Source of the DNA: Kingdonia uniflora
Taxonomy: Eukaryota > Streptophyta > Magnoliopsida > Ranunculales > Circaeasteraceae
Length of the DNA: 64,000 bases
Assembly (NCBI GenBank): GCA_014058105.1
Contig: JACGCM010000679.1
Span: 124,001-188,000, forward strand
Direction of reading: 5' to 3'
Of this stretch, positions 34,087 through 46,500 are shown one piece after another. A program made the translations under genes and the position numbers. A model generated the notes under the pieces. The model saw only the letters and a list, made by a program, of their open reading frames with translations, made no database searches and had not been told where the DNA came from. The first letter of the stretch is position 1; each line of letters starts with the position of its first letter.

Positions 34087-37000
34087 TCAATCCGTGAACA
34101 AATGCGGATAACGGCCTCTCACATCCGCCTCTAACTCCCCAAGAAGCCTCACTAGGATCATGGTGAGTCCACTGCACCTTCACAAAAGGAATAACCTTGC
34201 TACAAAGAATCTTCTCCTCACGGTGTAAAATACGCACCAGATGTACGAGGCATCTTCCTGAACCTCTAGGTGATCCCAATCAATCATATGAGTAGGATCC
34301 CGCTCATACTTCCTCAGCATAGAAATATAAAATACATCGTGAACTCTATCCAACTGCGGCGGCAATGCCAAATGATAAGCTAACTCTCTAACTCTGGCCA
34401 GAATCTCGAACGGGCCATTAAATCTCAGAGCTAGCTTCCCTTTCTGAATAAAACGCATCACGCCCTTTATCAGAGAAACCTTCAGTAAAACATGATCACC
34501 AATCTCAAACTCTAGCAGTCTCCTGTGAATGTCGGCATAACTTTTCTGTCGACTTTGTGCAGTACGTAACAGATCTTTGATAATAGTAACTGCCTCAGTA
34601 GCCTCACGAACTAAGTCTGTCCCCAGTAAGCTCTACTTACCAACCTCTGCTCAACTCAGCGGTGATCTGCAAGGTCTACCATACAAAGCCTCAAAAGGTA
34701 CCATCCCAATGTTTGACTCTAAACTGTAGTTTTATGCAAACTCAGCCCAAGGTAAGTACTCATCCCAGCTACCCTTGAAGTCCAAAAACAAGCCCGAAGC
34801 ATATTTACAAGGATCTGGTTAACTCTCTCCATCTGACCGTCGGTCTGGGGGTGAAATGCTATGCTGAAATCTAATATGGTATCCATAGCTCGCTGGAAAC
34901 TCTTCCAAAAGTTACCGGTAAATCTGGCATCTCGATTGGATACTATTGACACTGGAACTCCATGTACGTACTATCTCTCACACATATAATATGCTCAGCT
35001 CGTCAACCATCAAAGTCTTGCAAACCGGAATAAAATGTGCTAACTTGGTCAATCGGTCCACAATCACCCAAATTGAATCATGGTTCCTCTTCGTCCGCGG
35101 TAAACCCAAAATGAAATCCATCGTTAGGTGCTGCCATTTCCACTCTGGAATAGGTAAAGATTTAAGTTGCCCCGCCGTTTCTGGTGCTCTACTTTTACCT
35201 GCTGACAAGTAAGACATTTAGAAACGAACTCAGCTATCTCCCTCTTCATGTTGTCCCACCAATAATGCCTCTTCAAGTCCTGGTACATCTTAATGCCTGG
35301 ATAAATAGTGTACCTCAAACCGTGAGCCATACTCAAAATCTCACGCTTTAATATCTCTAAATATGGCATACATAATCTGCCCCTGTATCTGATACTACCA
35401 TCTGAACTAACTATCCTATCAGGTCTATTATCATCTGAATCCCAAGACTATAATCTAGCATCTTGCTGCTGGGCCTCTATCATCTGTGAAATCAATGAAG
35501 GCCGAACCCTCATATTTGTAATAAAACTACCCATATTCCGTGAACACAAACTCAGCCCAGAATTTGCCACATCGCGAAGCATCAACCATTCACGAATCAT
35601 CAGACGTGCAAGGAATTCCCTAGGCAAACGGCTCAAGGAATCAGCTACCACGTTCGCCTTCCCTGGGTGATACTGCAAGTCGACGTCGTAGTCCTTCAGA
35701 AACTCCATCCATCTGCGCTGCCTCATATTCAGCTCTTTCTGTGAGAAAAGGTACTTCAAACTCTTATGAGCGGAAAAGAGCTCAAACCTCTCCCTGTAAA
35801 GATAATGTCGCCAAATCTTTAACGCATAAACCACTGCTGCCAACTCAAGGTCATGAGTAGGATAATTCCTCTCGTGCACCTTAAGTTATCTTGAAGCGTA
35901 AGCCACCACCTTTCCCTCCTGCATCAGAACACAACCTAGCCCACTGAGTGAAGCATCGTTGCAAACCATATACCGCTGCCCACTAGAAGGAATAATAAGA
36001 ACAGGTGTTGTAGTCAATCTCTTCTTCAACTCTGTAAAGACAGAACCACATCTGTCATCCTAAAAAAAAATTACGTCCTTTTGCGTCAAGCGATTCAAAG
36101 GAGCTGCAATCCGCGAAAGGACCTCGATAAATCTGCGGTAATAACCGGCCAATCCAAAAAAGCTACGAATCTTCATAACATTAGTTGGCTGCGCCCAATC
36201 TTTAACTACCTCAACCTTCAAAGGATCAACTGCAATACCATCCTTGGACACCACGTGCTCTAGAAACTTCACTTCCTTCTGCCAAAAATCATACTTCTCA
36301 AATTTTGCATGTAACTCATTCTCCTGCAAAGTTTGTAAGGCGATCCTTAAATGTTCCTCGTGTTCGGCCTCGGTCTTCGAATAAATCAAAATGTCGTCCA
36401 CGAACGCAATAACGAACCGGTCCAGGAAGGTTCAGAATGCCCAGTTCATTAAATCCATAAAAGCTGCGGGCACGTTTGTCAAACCAAATGGCTTAACCTG
36501 AAACTCATATTGCCCATAACGTGTACGAAAAGCTGTCTTTGAAATATCTTCCTTCTTGATTCTCAACTGATGGTAACCCGACCTGAGGTTAATCTTCAAA
36601 AAGAACTGCGCTCCTCGAAGCTGGTCAAACAAGTTCTCGATCCAAGGTAAAGGATATTTATTCTTGATTGTAACCTTGTTTAGCTCTTGGTAATTAATAC
36701 ACAGACGCATCGATCCGTCCTTCTTCTTTGCAAACAAAACTGGAGCGCTCCACGGTGAAGTACTTGGTCGGATAAGCTTCTGATCCATTAACTCAAAAAT
36801 TAGATCATACAATTCCTTTAGTTCAACTGGTGTCATACGGTACGGAGCCTTAGAAATAAGAGTTGTATTCGGTAAAATATCTATACTGAAATCAATCTCT
36901 CTCGTCGACGGCAAACCAAGAATCTTTTGAAATACATATAAAAAATCACACACAACCAGAATAGAACTAACATCAATACTAGAGGACTCTAGCTCTGAGA

Positions 37001-38662
37001 ATGCCAACAAGCCGTCTCCTGACTGTGCAGGTTCCGAACTAGCAAACACAAATCGCTTCTCACCGAGAATACTGAAAGTAGCCAATTTCTCAAAACAATC
37101 CAAAGTAACTCGATGCGTTGACAACCAATCCATGCCCAGGATAATGTCAAACTCCTGCATCGGTAGTACTAACAAGTCTGCTGAAAGAACACGACCACAA
37201 ACAATAACGGGGCAATCTCTACAAATACGAGAAATAGAAACTGAAGCATCTATCGGAGTACCCACAGAAATCTCATCATGCAACATGGAATACTCAAAAC
37301 CAATAGTGCAAAGGAAAATGTATGATATGAATGAATGCGATGCAACAGAATCGAAAAGAACAAGAGCTGGCGAATAAGAAATATGAATCGTACCTTTCAC
37401 AATAGGTGGAGCGGTGCAATCATCCTGCCTCCCAACTGCGTACATCTTCCCCTATTCGTGGCTCTGACCCTGGCCCTGCTGCTGACCCAGATCCTGCTGT
37501 CTCTGTCCATCCTGAGGGCCTGGAACCATCTGTCCACTCTGAGGACCCTGAAACTGTCTCGGCTGAAACTGCTGAATCTGTTGTGGTCTCGGCTGGTGAC
37601 CAACAAAACCCTGAAACTATCGTAATGGCTGTGGAGCTCTATCTAGCTTAGGGCAAAACCTCTTAGAGTACCCTTTCTCCCCGCAGTTCCAACACGCACC
37701 ATAAATAAATTGTGGTCCATCAGAATGTTGTCCCCCCATAACTCCAGCTGACGCACCCTCGACAATACTGAATTTTTGTCTCATCTCACCCAAGTTCTCA
37801 TATTGACCCTGAGCTACCTTGCCCTTATCGGGTCTCTGATCTTGTCTTTGCTAGCTCCTCAAGTCCTTGGATTTGCGCTCCTCAATATCGTTCTGCTCTA
37901 TCGCCAAAGCCTTTGACAAAACCTCTCCATAAGAACTAGCCCCCGAAGCAATCAAAAGTCTCCTAAAATATGGACGAAGGCCTTTCAAAAATTTAATCTT
38001 ACGCAACTCTTTGTCCTGAACTATAAATGTAACATACTGAGAGAGCTCGTTAAAGCGCTGATCATACTGAGAGATATTCATATCACCCTGCTCAAGCATA
38101 TAAAACTCTGAGATACACGCATCCCTGTAACTCAGTAGGAAATAATGCTCAAAGAATTAGTCATAGAAGGATGCCCAAAGTATATGAGTCTCCACAATCG
38201 TTCTCTTGGCTATATCCCACCACTGATCTGCCTCACCCTGAAGAAGATAAGTAGCAAGTGTCACTCTCTGATCGTCCGAACATTTCATCGCGTTCAAGGT
38301 CTTTTCTATCGACTTGAACCATGTCTCTTCCTCGGAAGGAACTATCATGCCCGAAAACGTCGGATGTTTGTATTTCTGAAGCTGTTCAAGGTAACTGTTC
38401 TTTCTAGCCACTGGGCTCCTGGCCTGCTGGAAATGAGTTGTGAAACTCTCCATAAACTGTCTCATCTCTGCTGAAATACCAGGAACAGCTAGAATAGGTA
38501 TAACACCAGGCTGCTCTAGAGCTACTGGAGTCGAAGGAACATCCTGAACAATTGGAACTGACCCCAAACTCTCCTGACTGATCGCTGGCTCATTAGCAAG
38601 TCCACTAAACCTCTACGACCACGGCCTACTGCGCGACCTCTGCCTCTGCCACCTCTAGCCAT
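34087..38662 (-). pseudogene. Tekay-minus gag-pol polyprotein, degenerate
   Basis: Gag starts at ATG 38662 with an RG-rich N-terminus (MARGGRGRGRAVGRGRRG). It has a retrotransposon gag domain (GEADQWWDIAKRTIVE) and a knuckle CWNCGEKGYSKRFC with Tyr for His. The protease motif is [10 protein letters not shown], where DSG is expected. RT has [18 protein letters not shown] and an intact FVDD (about 36393-36401). RNase H has [20 protein letters not shown]. Integrase has a zinc-binding N-terminus (YWWDNMKREI, CLTCQQVK) and MDFILGLP; the second Asp position reads SNRDARF. The chromodomain-like end VKVQWTHHDPSEASW precedes a TGA at 34087-34089. Several stops (near 36432, 36060, 35879 and 35448) and frameshifts inactivate it. 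Confidence 0.88.
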
Positions 38663-38817
38663 CTGTAAGAACAAGGGCACACAACTCAGGAAGGGAGGAA
38701 TAAGATAAAATACGTAAAACCAAAAAGGAATCGATCCGAACTCCAACTAGATAGATAACTCGTCATATGCTTGCTAGTATAGAGATAGGAGTTAACATAC
38801 CATATTTATACCAAGTC

Positions 38818-41386
38818 TGTCACGCCCCAAAATCTAATAATCAGAATAATGATTAATACATGGATATCCAAGTCGGGGAATCTAACCGATTCACCCCCAC
38901 AAACGACCGAGCCATAAACAAGTTCAGGCTCAGTCATTTACTATAGCAATATCATCAGAGTAATAGGATAAAGCGGAAGCAAAAGATATATATACATCAA
39001 TTGAAAACATAAATACAATATCTCAAATACAAAATAGTGTCCAAAGCTGAGATCATACAAGCAATACTAATACAAGAACGAATCTGCAGCTGTCAAAACT
39101 GGAACCAATAGTTGAACTTCCAGCCAACAGCAACTACTCTGCCTCTGAAAGGGGGGAACAAAGCGAGAGTGAGCAAAACCATGACTCGCTAATTCCCAAC
39201 AAGGCTAAACAACATACTAAAGTAACAGGTGCAGAGCAAGAGGAGAGATGAAAGAGATATAAGATACCAACGGTACAGTAATGTAAGTACAGGAAAATAA
39301 AGAGACAGGAAAAAGGAATTTAGAGTATGTCGAAATGAGATATGAGGAATATACTGTGATGATGCAATATGATGAACAGGGATAATCCCATAATTATCCC
39401 AAATGCTAGATGATGTGATGTGATGTTATGATATGATATGGTATGGTGATGATTCTAAAATTGACCTGAAGTGAATATTATGATGTTATGAGACCAAGAA
39501 CAAGAGCCTATAAATCAATATAGTGGGATGATCAACCACTAATGCATAGTAACCTTAACGAGATCTCAGGTAGATGTAATGGGTACGATTTTTGTCAAGC
39601 TCGACCACACTCATGGATTTATCACTTGATCAGAGTATTCCGGGTTCTGACGTTTAAACTTTATTTGCACTAATTCCGAGGACATTCAACTTCACGGAGG
39701 ATAAGGCGAGGACCAAAGGAAACTGTCTCACACCATCCCACACTCTCGAAGGGTAATAGGTATGATAGTGTCCAGCCCGAACTTCACCTAAATATTTCAA
39801 CCCAATGTAGGAATCCTAAGACCTATCAGGGGTTAGTCGATGTAGAGCTTTGTTATGTATTCGATCTCGTTAAGTTAAGAGAATATAATAACCCACACTG
39901 AAAGCAGATCCCAAGGATCAAAACATAACGGTCGCCAAACCCGGCCAACACACCTAGGATAACCCCCTACCTCAGAGAAGGGTAAACAATCCTAACCCAA
40001 CAACCACAACCTGGCCAGCATACATAAGATAACCACCTGCCTCAAAGGATGGCAAACAATCCTAAAGAAGATGCAAATAGTTACTAATCAGCCAGTCACA
40101 ATATCTAACAACATCAGTCCCTCAAAGACTGGAACCCATAATTTATGGGCAATGCCACAGGCAAGACCACCCTAACGCATAACCTCCTAAAAGACAAGGA
40201 AAACACATCCTATATGCTTAACAAGGAAACAACAACACTGAAGACCCCAATAATATAGAAGAATCAATATCGCCTAAAACCAAATCACAAATGCCTCAAT
40301 GCCAAATGCACAACTCTAGCTATCACAGGTTAAAATTAGTAAAGTAATTTTGCAATGGAGGGACACTCGCCTGATATAATGCTCGAATCCTGGAAAAAGC
40401 ACCAAACCCCACTCCAAGACCTAGTTCCGCCCCTCGGCAATCAGAACACCAAAAACTACAGAATCAGACAATCAGAACAATAATCAAACAATTAATCAAT
40501 CATTGCAAGAACCTGACAACAACTCAACCCAACAAATTGAAACCAAACCACCAATCGAGAGAATCAGGAAAACTTAGGGTTAAAGGAAAGAAGGGAAACT
40601 TACCAAAATCGGGAATCCTGAAAAAGGAAGGAGATGAAGGTGAAATCCTCGCTCTCCAACAACTCTTTCCAACACTCTCTTTCTAAGCTCACTCCAACTC
40701 TCTCTCCAAAGAACTAAACCAAAATGAAAAGATAGAAAGATAAAATAACCCAGGAATTCAGAAGTCGTTCGAGCGAATGCTAATGTCGTTCGAACGACTA
40801 AAGCTAAAAATGGAAGAAACCCTAGAAATACAATATTCGTTTGAAAGGTCGTTCGAACGAGGAAATTCCCTTGGGCCAAATTCCAGGAGATATGCCAAGC
40901 CGTTTGAACGAAAATAGGGTTGTGTGAATGGACACAAAAGTCGTGCGAATGGACGCAGAAGTCGTTCGAACGGCTAGGAAATCTTAGGCCAAGTTCCAGG
41001 AGATGAGTCGACTCGTTCGAATGACTATGAATCTCGTTCAAATGACTACTGGGAAATCTCAAATTCTCCCAGATCTACACGAACACCCAAACCCAGAAGA
41101 AACCCACACTCAAACACCACCACAACACAGCAACAACAATAACTCCGCCAACCCAACCACGGGTCCCCGAACACAAAGCACAACCTCCACCGCCTTAAAT
41201 TAACTGGAACCACTAAAACCCAGAAAAAGAGAAAAGATGAGCAAAAATCCCTGATAAGAGAAAAGAGATGCGATGCAAGATGCATGATATGAATATGAAT
41301 ACCTGAGGTATGATGCATGAGTGATAATAATATTAAATAGCCAATTGAAGTAAAATAAAATTAAAAAGAAAATCTGGGACACTGCA
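38818..41386 (-). repeat. Tekay-minus 5' LTR
   Basis: Partner of 31448-34039. TTCGAA occurs at 40789, 40852, 40965 and 41016, at the same place in U3 as in the 3' LTR. Several copies are the 12-base palindrome TCGTTCGAACGA. Confidence 0.88.
40789..41021 (-). promoter_or_regulatory. TTCGAA cluster in the Tekay-minus 5' LTR
   Basis: Four exact hexamers 366-598 bases from the LTR start. This is the promoter-bearing 5' LTR of the element. Confidence 0.55.
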
Positions 41387-41540
41387 TTATGAAACTAAAT
41401 ATATTGCAAAGAATCCAACCCCTGCATCAATGATCAATGAATATTTATTATTCTAAATTATTGTAGAGACTACATATATATGATTTTTTTATTACCTCTC
41501 TTTCAGCTAATCCATCTTCTATGTGTACGCTATGATTTGT
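41387..41540. other. Short unassigned segment between Tekay-minus and Copia-3
   Basis: Possibly the far side of the CACTA-like remnant. Bases 41521-41548 are an imperfect copy of 41581-41608 (core CTATGATTTGTA), so part of the Copia-3 RNase H region is duplicated with a period of about 60 bases. Confidence 0.35.
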
Positions 41541-42260
41541 ATAAGACCAGAAGGTTCCTACTTCATTAGCAGTTGGTAGCCTTATGTACTCTATGATTTG
41601 TAAGAGACCGAAATTGCCCAAATAGTGAGAGTTATTAGTAGGTATATGAGTAATCTAGGCAATGAGCATTGGAGAGCTGTGAAATGGATAATTTGGTATT
41701 TAAAGGGGACTCAAGATATGACATTATGTTATGGAGGTTCTCAAATATGCTTACAGGGTTTCGTTAATTCTGATATGGCAGGTAACATTGATAAGCGGAA
41801 GAGCATTAGTAGCTTTATATTTATATTGGGAAATGGTGCGGTTACTTAGGTTTTAGGGCTATAGAAGATAGTAGTTTTGTCTACGACGGAGGTAGAATAT
41901 GTTACAGTTGCGGAATCTTGCAAGGATATGGTTCAGCTTAAAGGGTTGATGAAAGAGATCGGCAAAGAAAAACATCTTCCTAAGTTGTATAGCGATCGTC
42001 AAAGCGCGATACACTTAGCGAAGAATGTAACCTTTCACTCTGGGACCAAGTATATTGATATTTAATATCATTATATTAGCTCGCTCCTCAAGGACGGTAT
42101 GCTGAAGCTTGAGAAGATTTATACTAATATGAATCTGGTTGATATATTTTTGAAGGTGGTGATATTCTAGAAGTTGACGACGTGTACAACTTTTGTGGGT
42201 CTTCATGATTGAAGGTCCGGGTAGCGCGAGTAATTCATTATTAAAGATCTGAAGATTGGT
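41541..42260 (+). pseudogene. Copia-3 pol, part 2 (RNase H)
   Basis: RNase H resumes with AVGSLMYSMICKRP, then RVISRYMSNLGNEHWRAVKW, GTQDMTLCYGGSQICLQGF and STTEVEYVTVAESCKDMVQL, and ends KYIDI then the worn DGMLKLEKIYTNMNLVDIF. It continues the RT part that stops at about 29160. About 5-8 residues are lost at the break. Stops at about 41848 and 42063 and a frameshift near 41620 inactivate it. The closest relative in the window is Copia-2 (14.8-15.5 kb). Confidence 0.82.
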
Positions 42261-42279
42261 TACGTTAAATTTAATTTCA

Positions 42280-42440
42280 AGTGGGAGATTATTTAGTAAT
42301 GAACTCGAATTATGTTTGTGGATGCTCATCAGAGTTTATAGGACGAACGAGGGTCAAAGATTGAAGGAAAAGATCATTCAAATAATTTTTTGATGTTTAG
42401 TTCGAATAGGACTTTAGTCATTCGAGCTAATTATATGTCT
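42280..42440 (+). repeat. Copia-3 polypurine tract and start of its 3' LTR (truncated)
   Basis: CAAGTGGGAGA at about 42278-42289 is the polypurine tract. The next 100 bases match the Copia-2 LTR start (AATGAACTC..., then TGGATGCTCATCAGAG). A TTCGAA lies at 42401. Matching fades by about 42440, so the LTR is cut short. Confidence 0.6.
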
Positions 42441-42793
42441 AGATGTTTTGTATACATCTGCTCTATCTTGCCACATATGATCGGCTTCAACTAGTATATC
42501 TGTAATCAAGGTAAAAACATTGAACCCATTTCTTCTTGAGAAAAAAAGGTTTTCATTAATTGATAAGAAGATACACATTAAAATGCAAAAGTAAAAAAGA
42601 TATAGGATGTGAGCAATGGAATCATTAAAAAAATTATTTCTGGTAGAGTATAACTCAATCTTGCATTATTATAAATACATTTTCATGTCCTTCATATGTG
42701 TTATTGTAGTTGGCCTAAACAAAAACATTATCCCATGTATGTACATACAAACTTAACAAAAGATTTATAAGCACAAAAAAGTACAAACACAAG
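42440..42793 (+). promoter_or_regulatory. Upstream region of the S-protein homolog gene, TATA box at 42670
   Basis: TATAAATA at 42670-42677 is about 117 bases before the ATG at 42794, as expected for a plant core promoter. No other signal is seen in these 350 bases. Confidence 0.45.
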
Positions 42794-43025
42794 ATGATCA
42801 ACATTGTTTTTCTTAGTATGTTATTTATTGTCTTCATTCCCCACCCATTTGCCATGGCGAGGGTTCACGACAGCATAACAAATGCAGTTACGATAACATA
42901 TGACATATATCTCTACTGTTGCTCAATGGATGATGATCTTAGAAGGCACCTGATAAGAAGTAATAAAGTTTTTGAATGGGTGTTAAGCCCAAATATTTGA
43001 GGGAGCACCCAATTTTATTATGATG
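42794..43025 (+). pseudogene. Plant self-incompatibility S1-type protein homolog (SPH), 5' part
   Basis: ATG 42794 opens a hydrophobic signal peptide of about 22 residues (MINIVFLSMLFIVFIP, then AMA), as expected for this family of small secreted proteins. The mature part has ITYDIYLYCCSMDDDLRRHL and FEWVLSPNI, the family's C-x-S-x-D-D-D-L and W/N-P-N patterns. TGA at 42998-43000 stands where the family often has an aromatic residue. The frame then goes on GSTQFYYDV to the Copia-4 insertion at 43026. Past the duplicated TGATG it continues at 60227. SPH proteins are named from poppy pistil S determinants, and most members have no known role. The gene has three lesions: a stop, Copia-4, and a second element at 60259. 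Confidence 0.7.
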
Positions 43026-43278
43026 TGTTGGATATCAAGTTAATCTACTCAAGTAATCACATACAATAGATTAATACTAAACATATGAGAGAAAGAAAGA
43101 GCTTGATTTCATTGATAGGTTCTTCTTAGGGTTACAATACTAAACCCTTTTAGGTTATAAATACTCTCTATAAACTCTTCGGCCCCATAAGCCCTAGCTT
43201 ACATGGGCTTGTTAGGAGCCCAGTAGGATACCCCAACCCAATTGGGTTTCCACGTTTAGCTGGACCTAACTCCTAATA
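43026..43278 (-). repeat. Copia-4 3' LTR
   Basis: Begins TGTTGGATATCAAG. Near-identical to 49952-50155 + 60179-60221. Contains the palindrome AACCCAATTGGGTT at about 43243. Ends TAATA where the partner has TAACA. Confidence 0.9.
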
Positions 43279-43599
43279 CTCCCCCTTAGGGTACTTCAAA
43301 CCAGGATGACTTGCCTCATCAAAACCTTTGCCTAGAAAAACTCTCTTAGGAAAAATGTTGTGCAAAGAAATAGTACAATCATATGCCATGTAGGGGTTGC
43401 TGACACATATAAGTTGCCACATCAAAACCTCTAGTCAGTAAAACCCCTTGGGATAAAAACTGTACTATCAGGAAAAAGAGTACAGCATGCATGTATCCAC
43501 GTCAGGTCCAGACTACTCCCCCTAACGTCGATCTCCCCCAAGATTTATCTCCCTAAGACGTATCTCCCTGAGATAATAATGAATAAAAACTTTAGCATG

Positions 43600-46500
43600 C
43601 TAATTTCGTCTAGTATCTGCTTGAACCTAGGTGGTACAATAATCTTCGTAAATAGGTTTGTAAAATTGTTTTAAAATATCTTAAACAACGTCAATCTTAT
43701 TTACCTTCTGTAATTTATAAGTATGGAAAGACTTCTATGAAATATGCTTTATTCTGTCGTCATTGATAAAATTACCATTGACCTAAAGGATGGAAGCTCA
43801 GTTGCCTTCATACAGAGTCGATGTTTTATCTTGGATAAAAGATGCCATAACTTCAATTGATGTGATGTATCTTGGAGCGTAACCATCATTCTTTACTAGC
43901 TTTATGAAGTGCAAGAATTCCCTCGCGGTTTGAATATGTAACAAACGCCATCTGCTTCATCGATCTCCAAGAATTTGCTGTATCCCCATACCTAAACATA
44001 TAGTCCATCTGACACTAGCTTCTATGTAGGTCTGACAAGTATTATGTATCTGCATACCCTATAATTTAACGTTTACCATTTGTAGAACGGACCCCAATCT
44101 TTCATGCCGATCAAATACCTCAGAATATGCTTGATCTCCTTCTAGTACCTTTGGGTAGAAAAAAAACTATGGCAAGCCAAGTAGTTTACTGCGAATAAGT
44201 CATCGGGTCAAGTATACTTATTAACTATAGCAAAGCACCTCCTAAATATGGCACTTCGGCCCTAGGAGTTTCCTCCCCCCCTCATTAGGATGGTAGAAGA
44301 TATCCTTGTGTCCTTGTCCACTTCCAAGTGATGGATGACAATAAGCAACTTAACACCCTGTGCTGTATCAATACCGAAGTGTTAGATAACTCTCCCGATA
44401 TAGATTACTTAGTGTAATAGTATGCCACTACCAAGATGCTTGATCTACAAATTGAGATAATACATAGTTTCCCAAGTTCTTTTATTTCAAATTCCTTCTT
44501 AAGGTATTCGACGGCTCTTATGATCTCCCCCGAAGTTCTAATGATATCCAAATTATTTAGTACACTATTATGATGACTTAAGTAAATATTTGTGTTTTAA
44601 ATAAGAACACATTAACAGATAATAATATTTGTAAAGTCCTCGACCTTCAAATACTCAATTAACTTACTATGTCACATGAGCCCTAATGGCTTAAAGTCAA
44701 CAATAGCTTTTCTAGTTTTATTACGTACGTACCTCGTGTACGTTGGGCTTAATTGTTTCCAGATGCTTATACTTCCCCCCGGATAGCTTCATGTAGATAT
44801 CCATATCTAGTTTCCCATATAGATACGTGGTAATTACATAAGATTTATGTCTGGCTTGTACTCGACAACTGACATACTAATTAGTACTGAAACGTTATAA
44901 CGTCTATAACAGAAGAATAAGACTCATTGTAATCGATGCCAGGTCTCTTAGAGAATATCTAAGCAATTAGTTTTGCCTTGACCAAATTATCCATCCGAGT
45001 TAATCATCTTTTTGTACCATTCCTATTTGAAACCGACAGGCTCTATGGCATCACTTTGTATTATGCTAGCAAGCTGATCTCCGCTAGGATTCCAGATACC
45101 CACTTTGGTCAATGGACAACAACACACAGTCATTTATAATAAGTGGCTATGAATCCTCATCCTTGATGGTGAGCATAACGGCGAATATGAATACCTTATC
45201 GACAAATCATTATTGAACGATCTTACGTTATAATATTATAAACTTTTAGTAGATCGAGATCTCTTATTATTATACGTATGTGCAACCCCGGGCTTGTCTC
45301 GTAATGACTCAACTCGTCGATGGGTGGTTCCATCCCCAATGAACTGACTACACCATTAGTCACATTTGTCTCTCATTCTGCAGCTCCTCGGCTCAGAATA
45401 CTTTCTTCCAACGATACTCCACACGAAGCGCGAACCTTAAAATCATTTGCGGTATTAATTCCCCCAAAACATTCAACTATATAGGTGCATTACTTGTAGG
45501 TACATATACCTACGATACTTTAATAGTGTCTATGAATGTGTTTGGCAATTTATTTGTGACCCTTTGTATGTTTGTAATCCGTTGAACCTTATTATCACTT
45601 ACCATATGTAAAGGGATCTAGATAAGACGACGGTGGTGTTTTCCATTTAATCTTGGTAGCATCCTCAACATTGACTGTCATATACCCCCCAATACTGGGA
45701 ATATAGTCTCCGCAAAGTGATAATCTGCCCTGCAATATATACGTCGCCAGTGGGCTTCAAATATCTAGTGATAGATGCGAATCATAACCTACATAATACC
45801 AGGCCAACGCTGGGGATCCCATCTTCGTACATTATAGTAGTACGATTGACACCTGCATGAAATATCCAAATATTTGTAGATGGCCGACACCGGGCTCTGA
45901 CCCAGTTGTTAGTTATTTTGGGAAAGATTTGATGATTTGTTATAGTACAAATCATAATCAGTACTAAGGGAGCAAAAGTGCATAACCCCCACACTAGCCA
46001 GAAGCTGTGATCGTAATAAAAGTAGCCCAATGATTATCCTAAATTACTTGATTAGGTTCTTCGCCAATCCTAAGTTGGGTATGGTATGGGGTACTCACTA
46101 TGCTTAATCATCTATGGCATTTAGTAAAAAAGTAATCATCAAAAGCTTGTGAGTCGAACTCGCAAGACCTGTCAAGTCACATCGATCGACTTGATCGATT
46201 AATCCAGGAACTGAGCCTGTGATCAGATAATCTATGTAAGAAGTCGTGCTAACATTGCATTTCTAGTTGTTAATCATAGGCAAACGTAAAATCATCTCCA
46301 AGATGCGTCTATTATGATCATAAATACTCAAGTAGGCCACTAGGTAGATGGATAGGTTCACATGTGTCTCCATGGATGTGTTAGGAGCAAAAGCTGGAGA
46401 TCCCACTCCACCATGGTCATACGAGGATGAATAATAGACTTTCCTTAAAAGTAATCGTTATATGTATACTCTTTGGATCTTCTCTCCTTTTAAGGAAAGC

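Larger units (their letters stand above)
31448..41386 (-). mobile_element. Tekay-minus: Ty3/gypsy chromovirus-type retrotransposon
   Basis: LTRs at 31448-34039 (2592 b) and 38818-41386 (2569 b) begin TGTCAMRCCCC and end GGGACACTRCA on the plus strand. A polypurine tract (AAGGAGGGTAGAA, minus strand) touches the 3' LTR at 34040. A worn primer site (TTGGTATAAATA) follows the 5' LTR at about 38814. Long LTRs plus a chromodomain-like C-terminus fit the Tekay/Del lineage. Flanking pentamers differ (TGATA before 31448, TTATG after 41386), so no target-site duplication survives. It is the same family as the plus-strand element at 50156. Confidence 0.9.
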
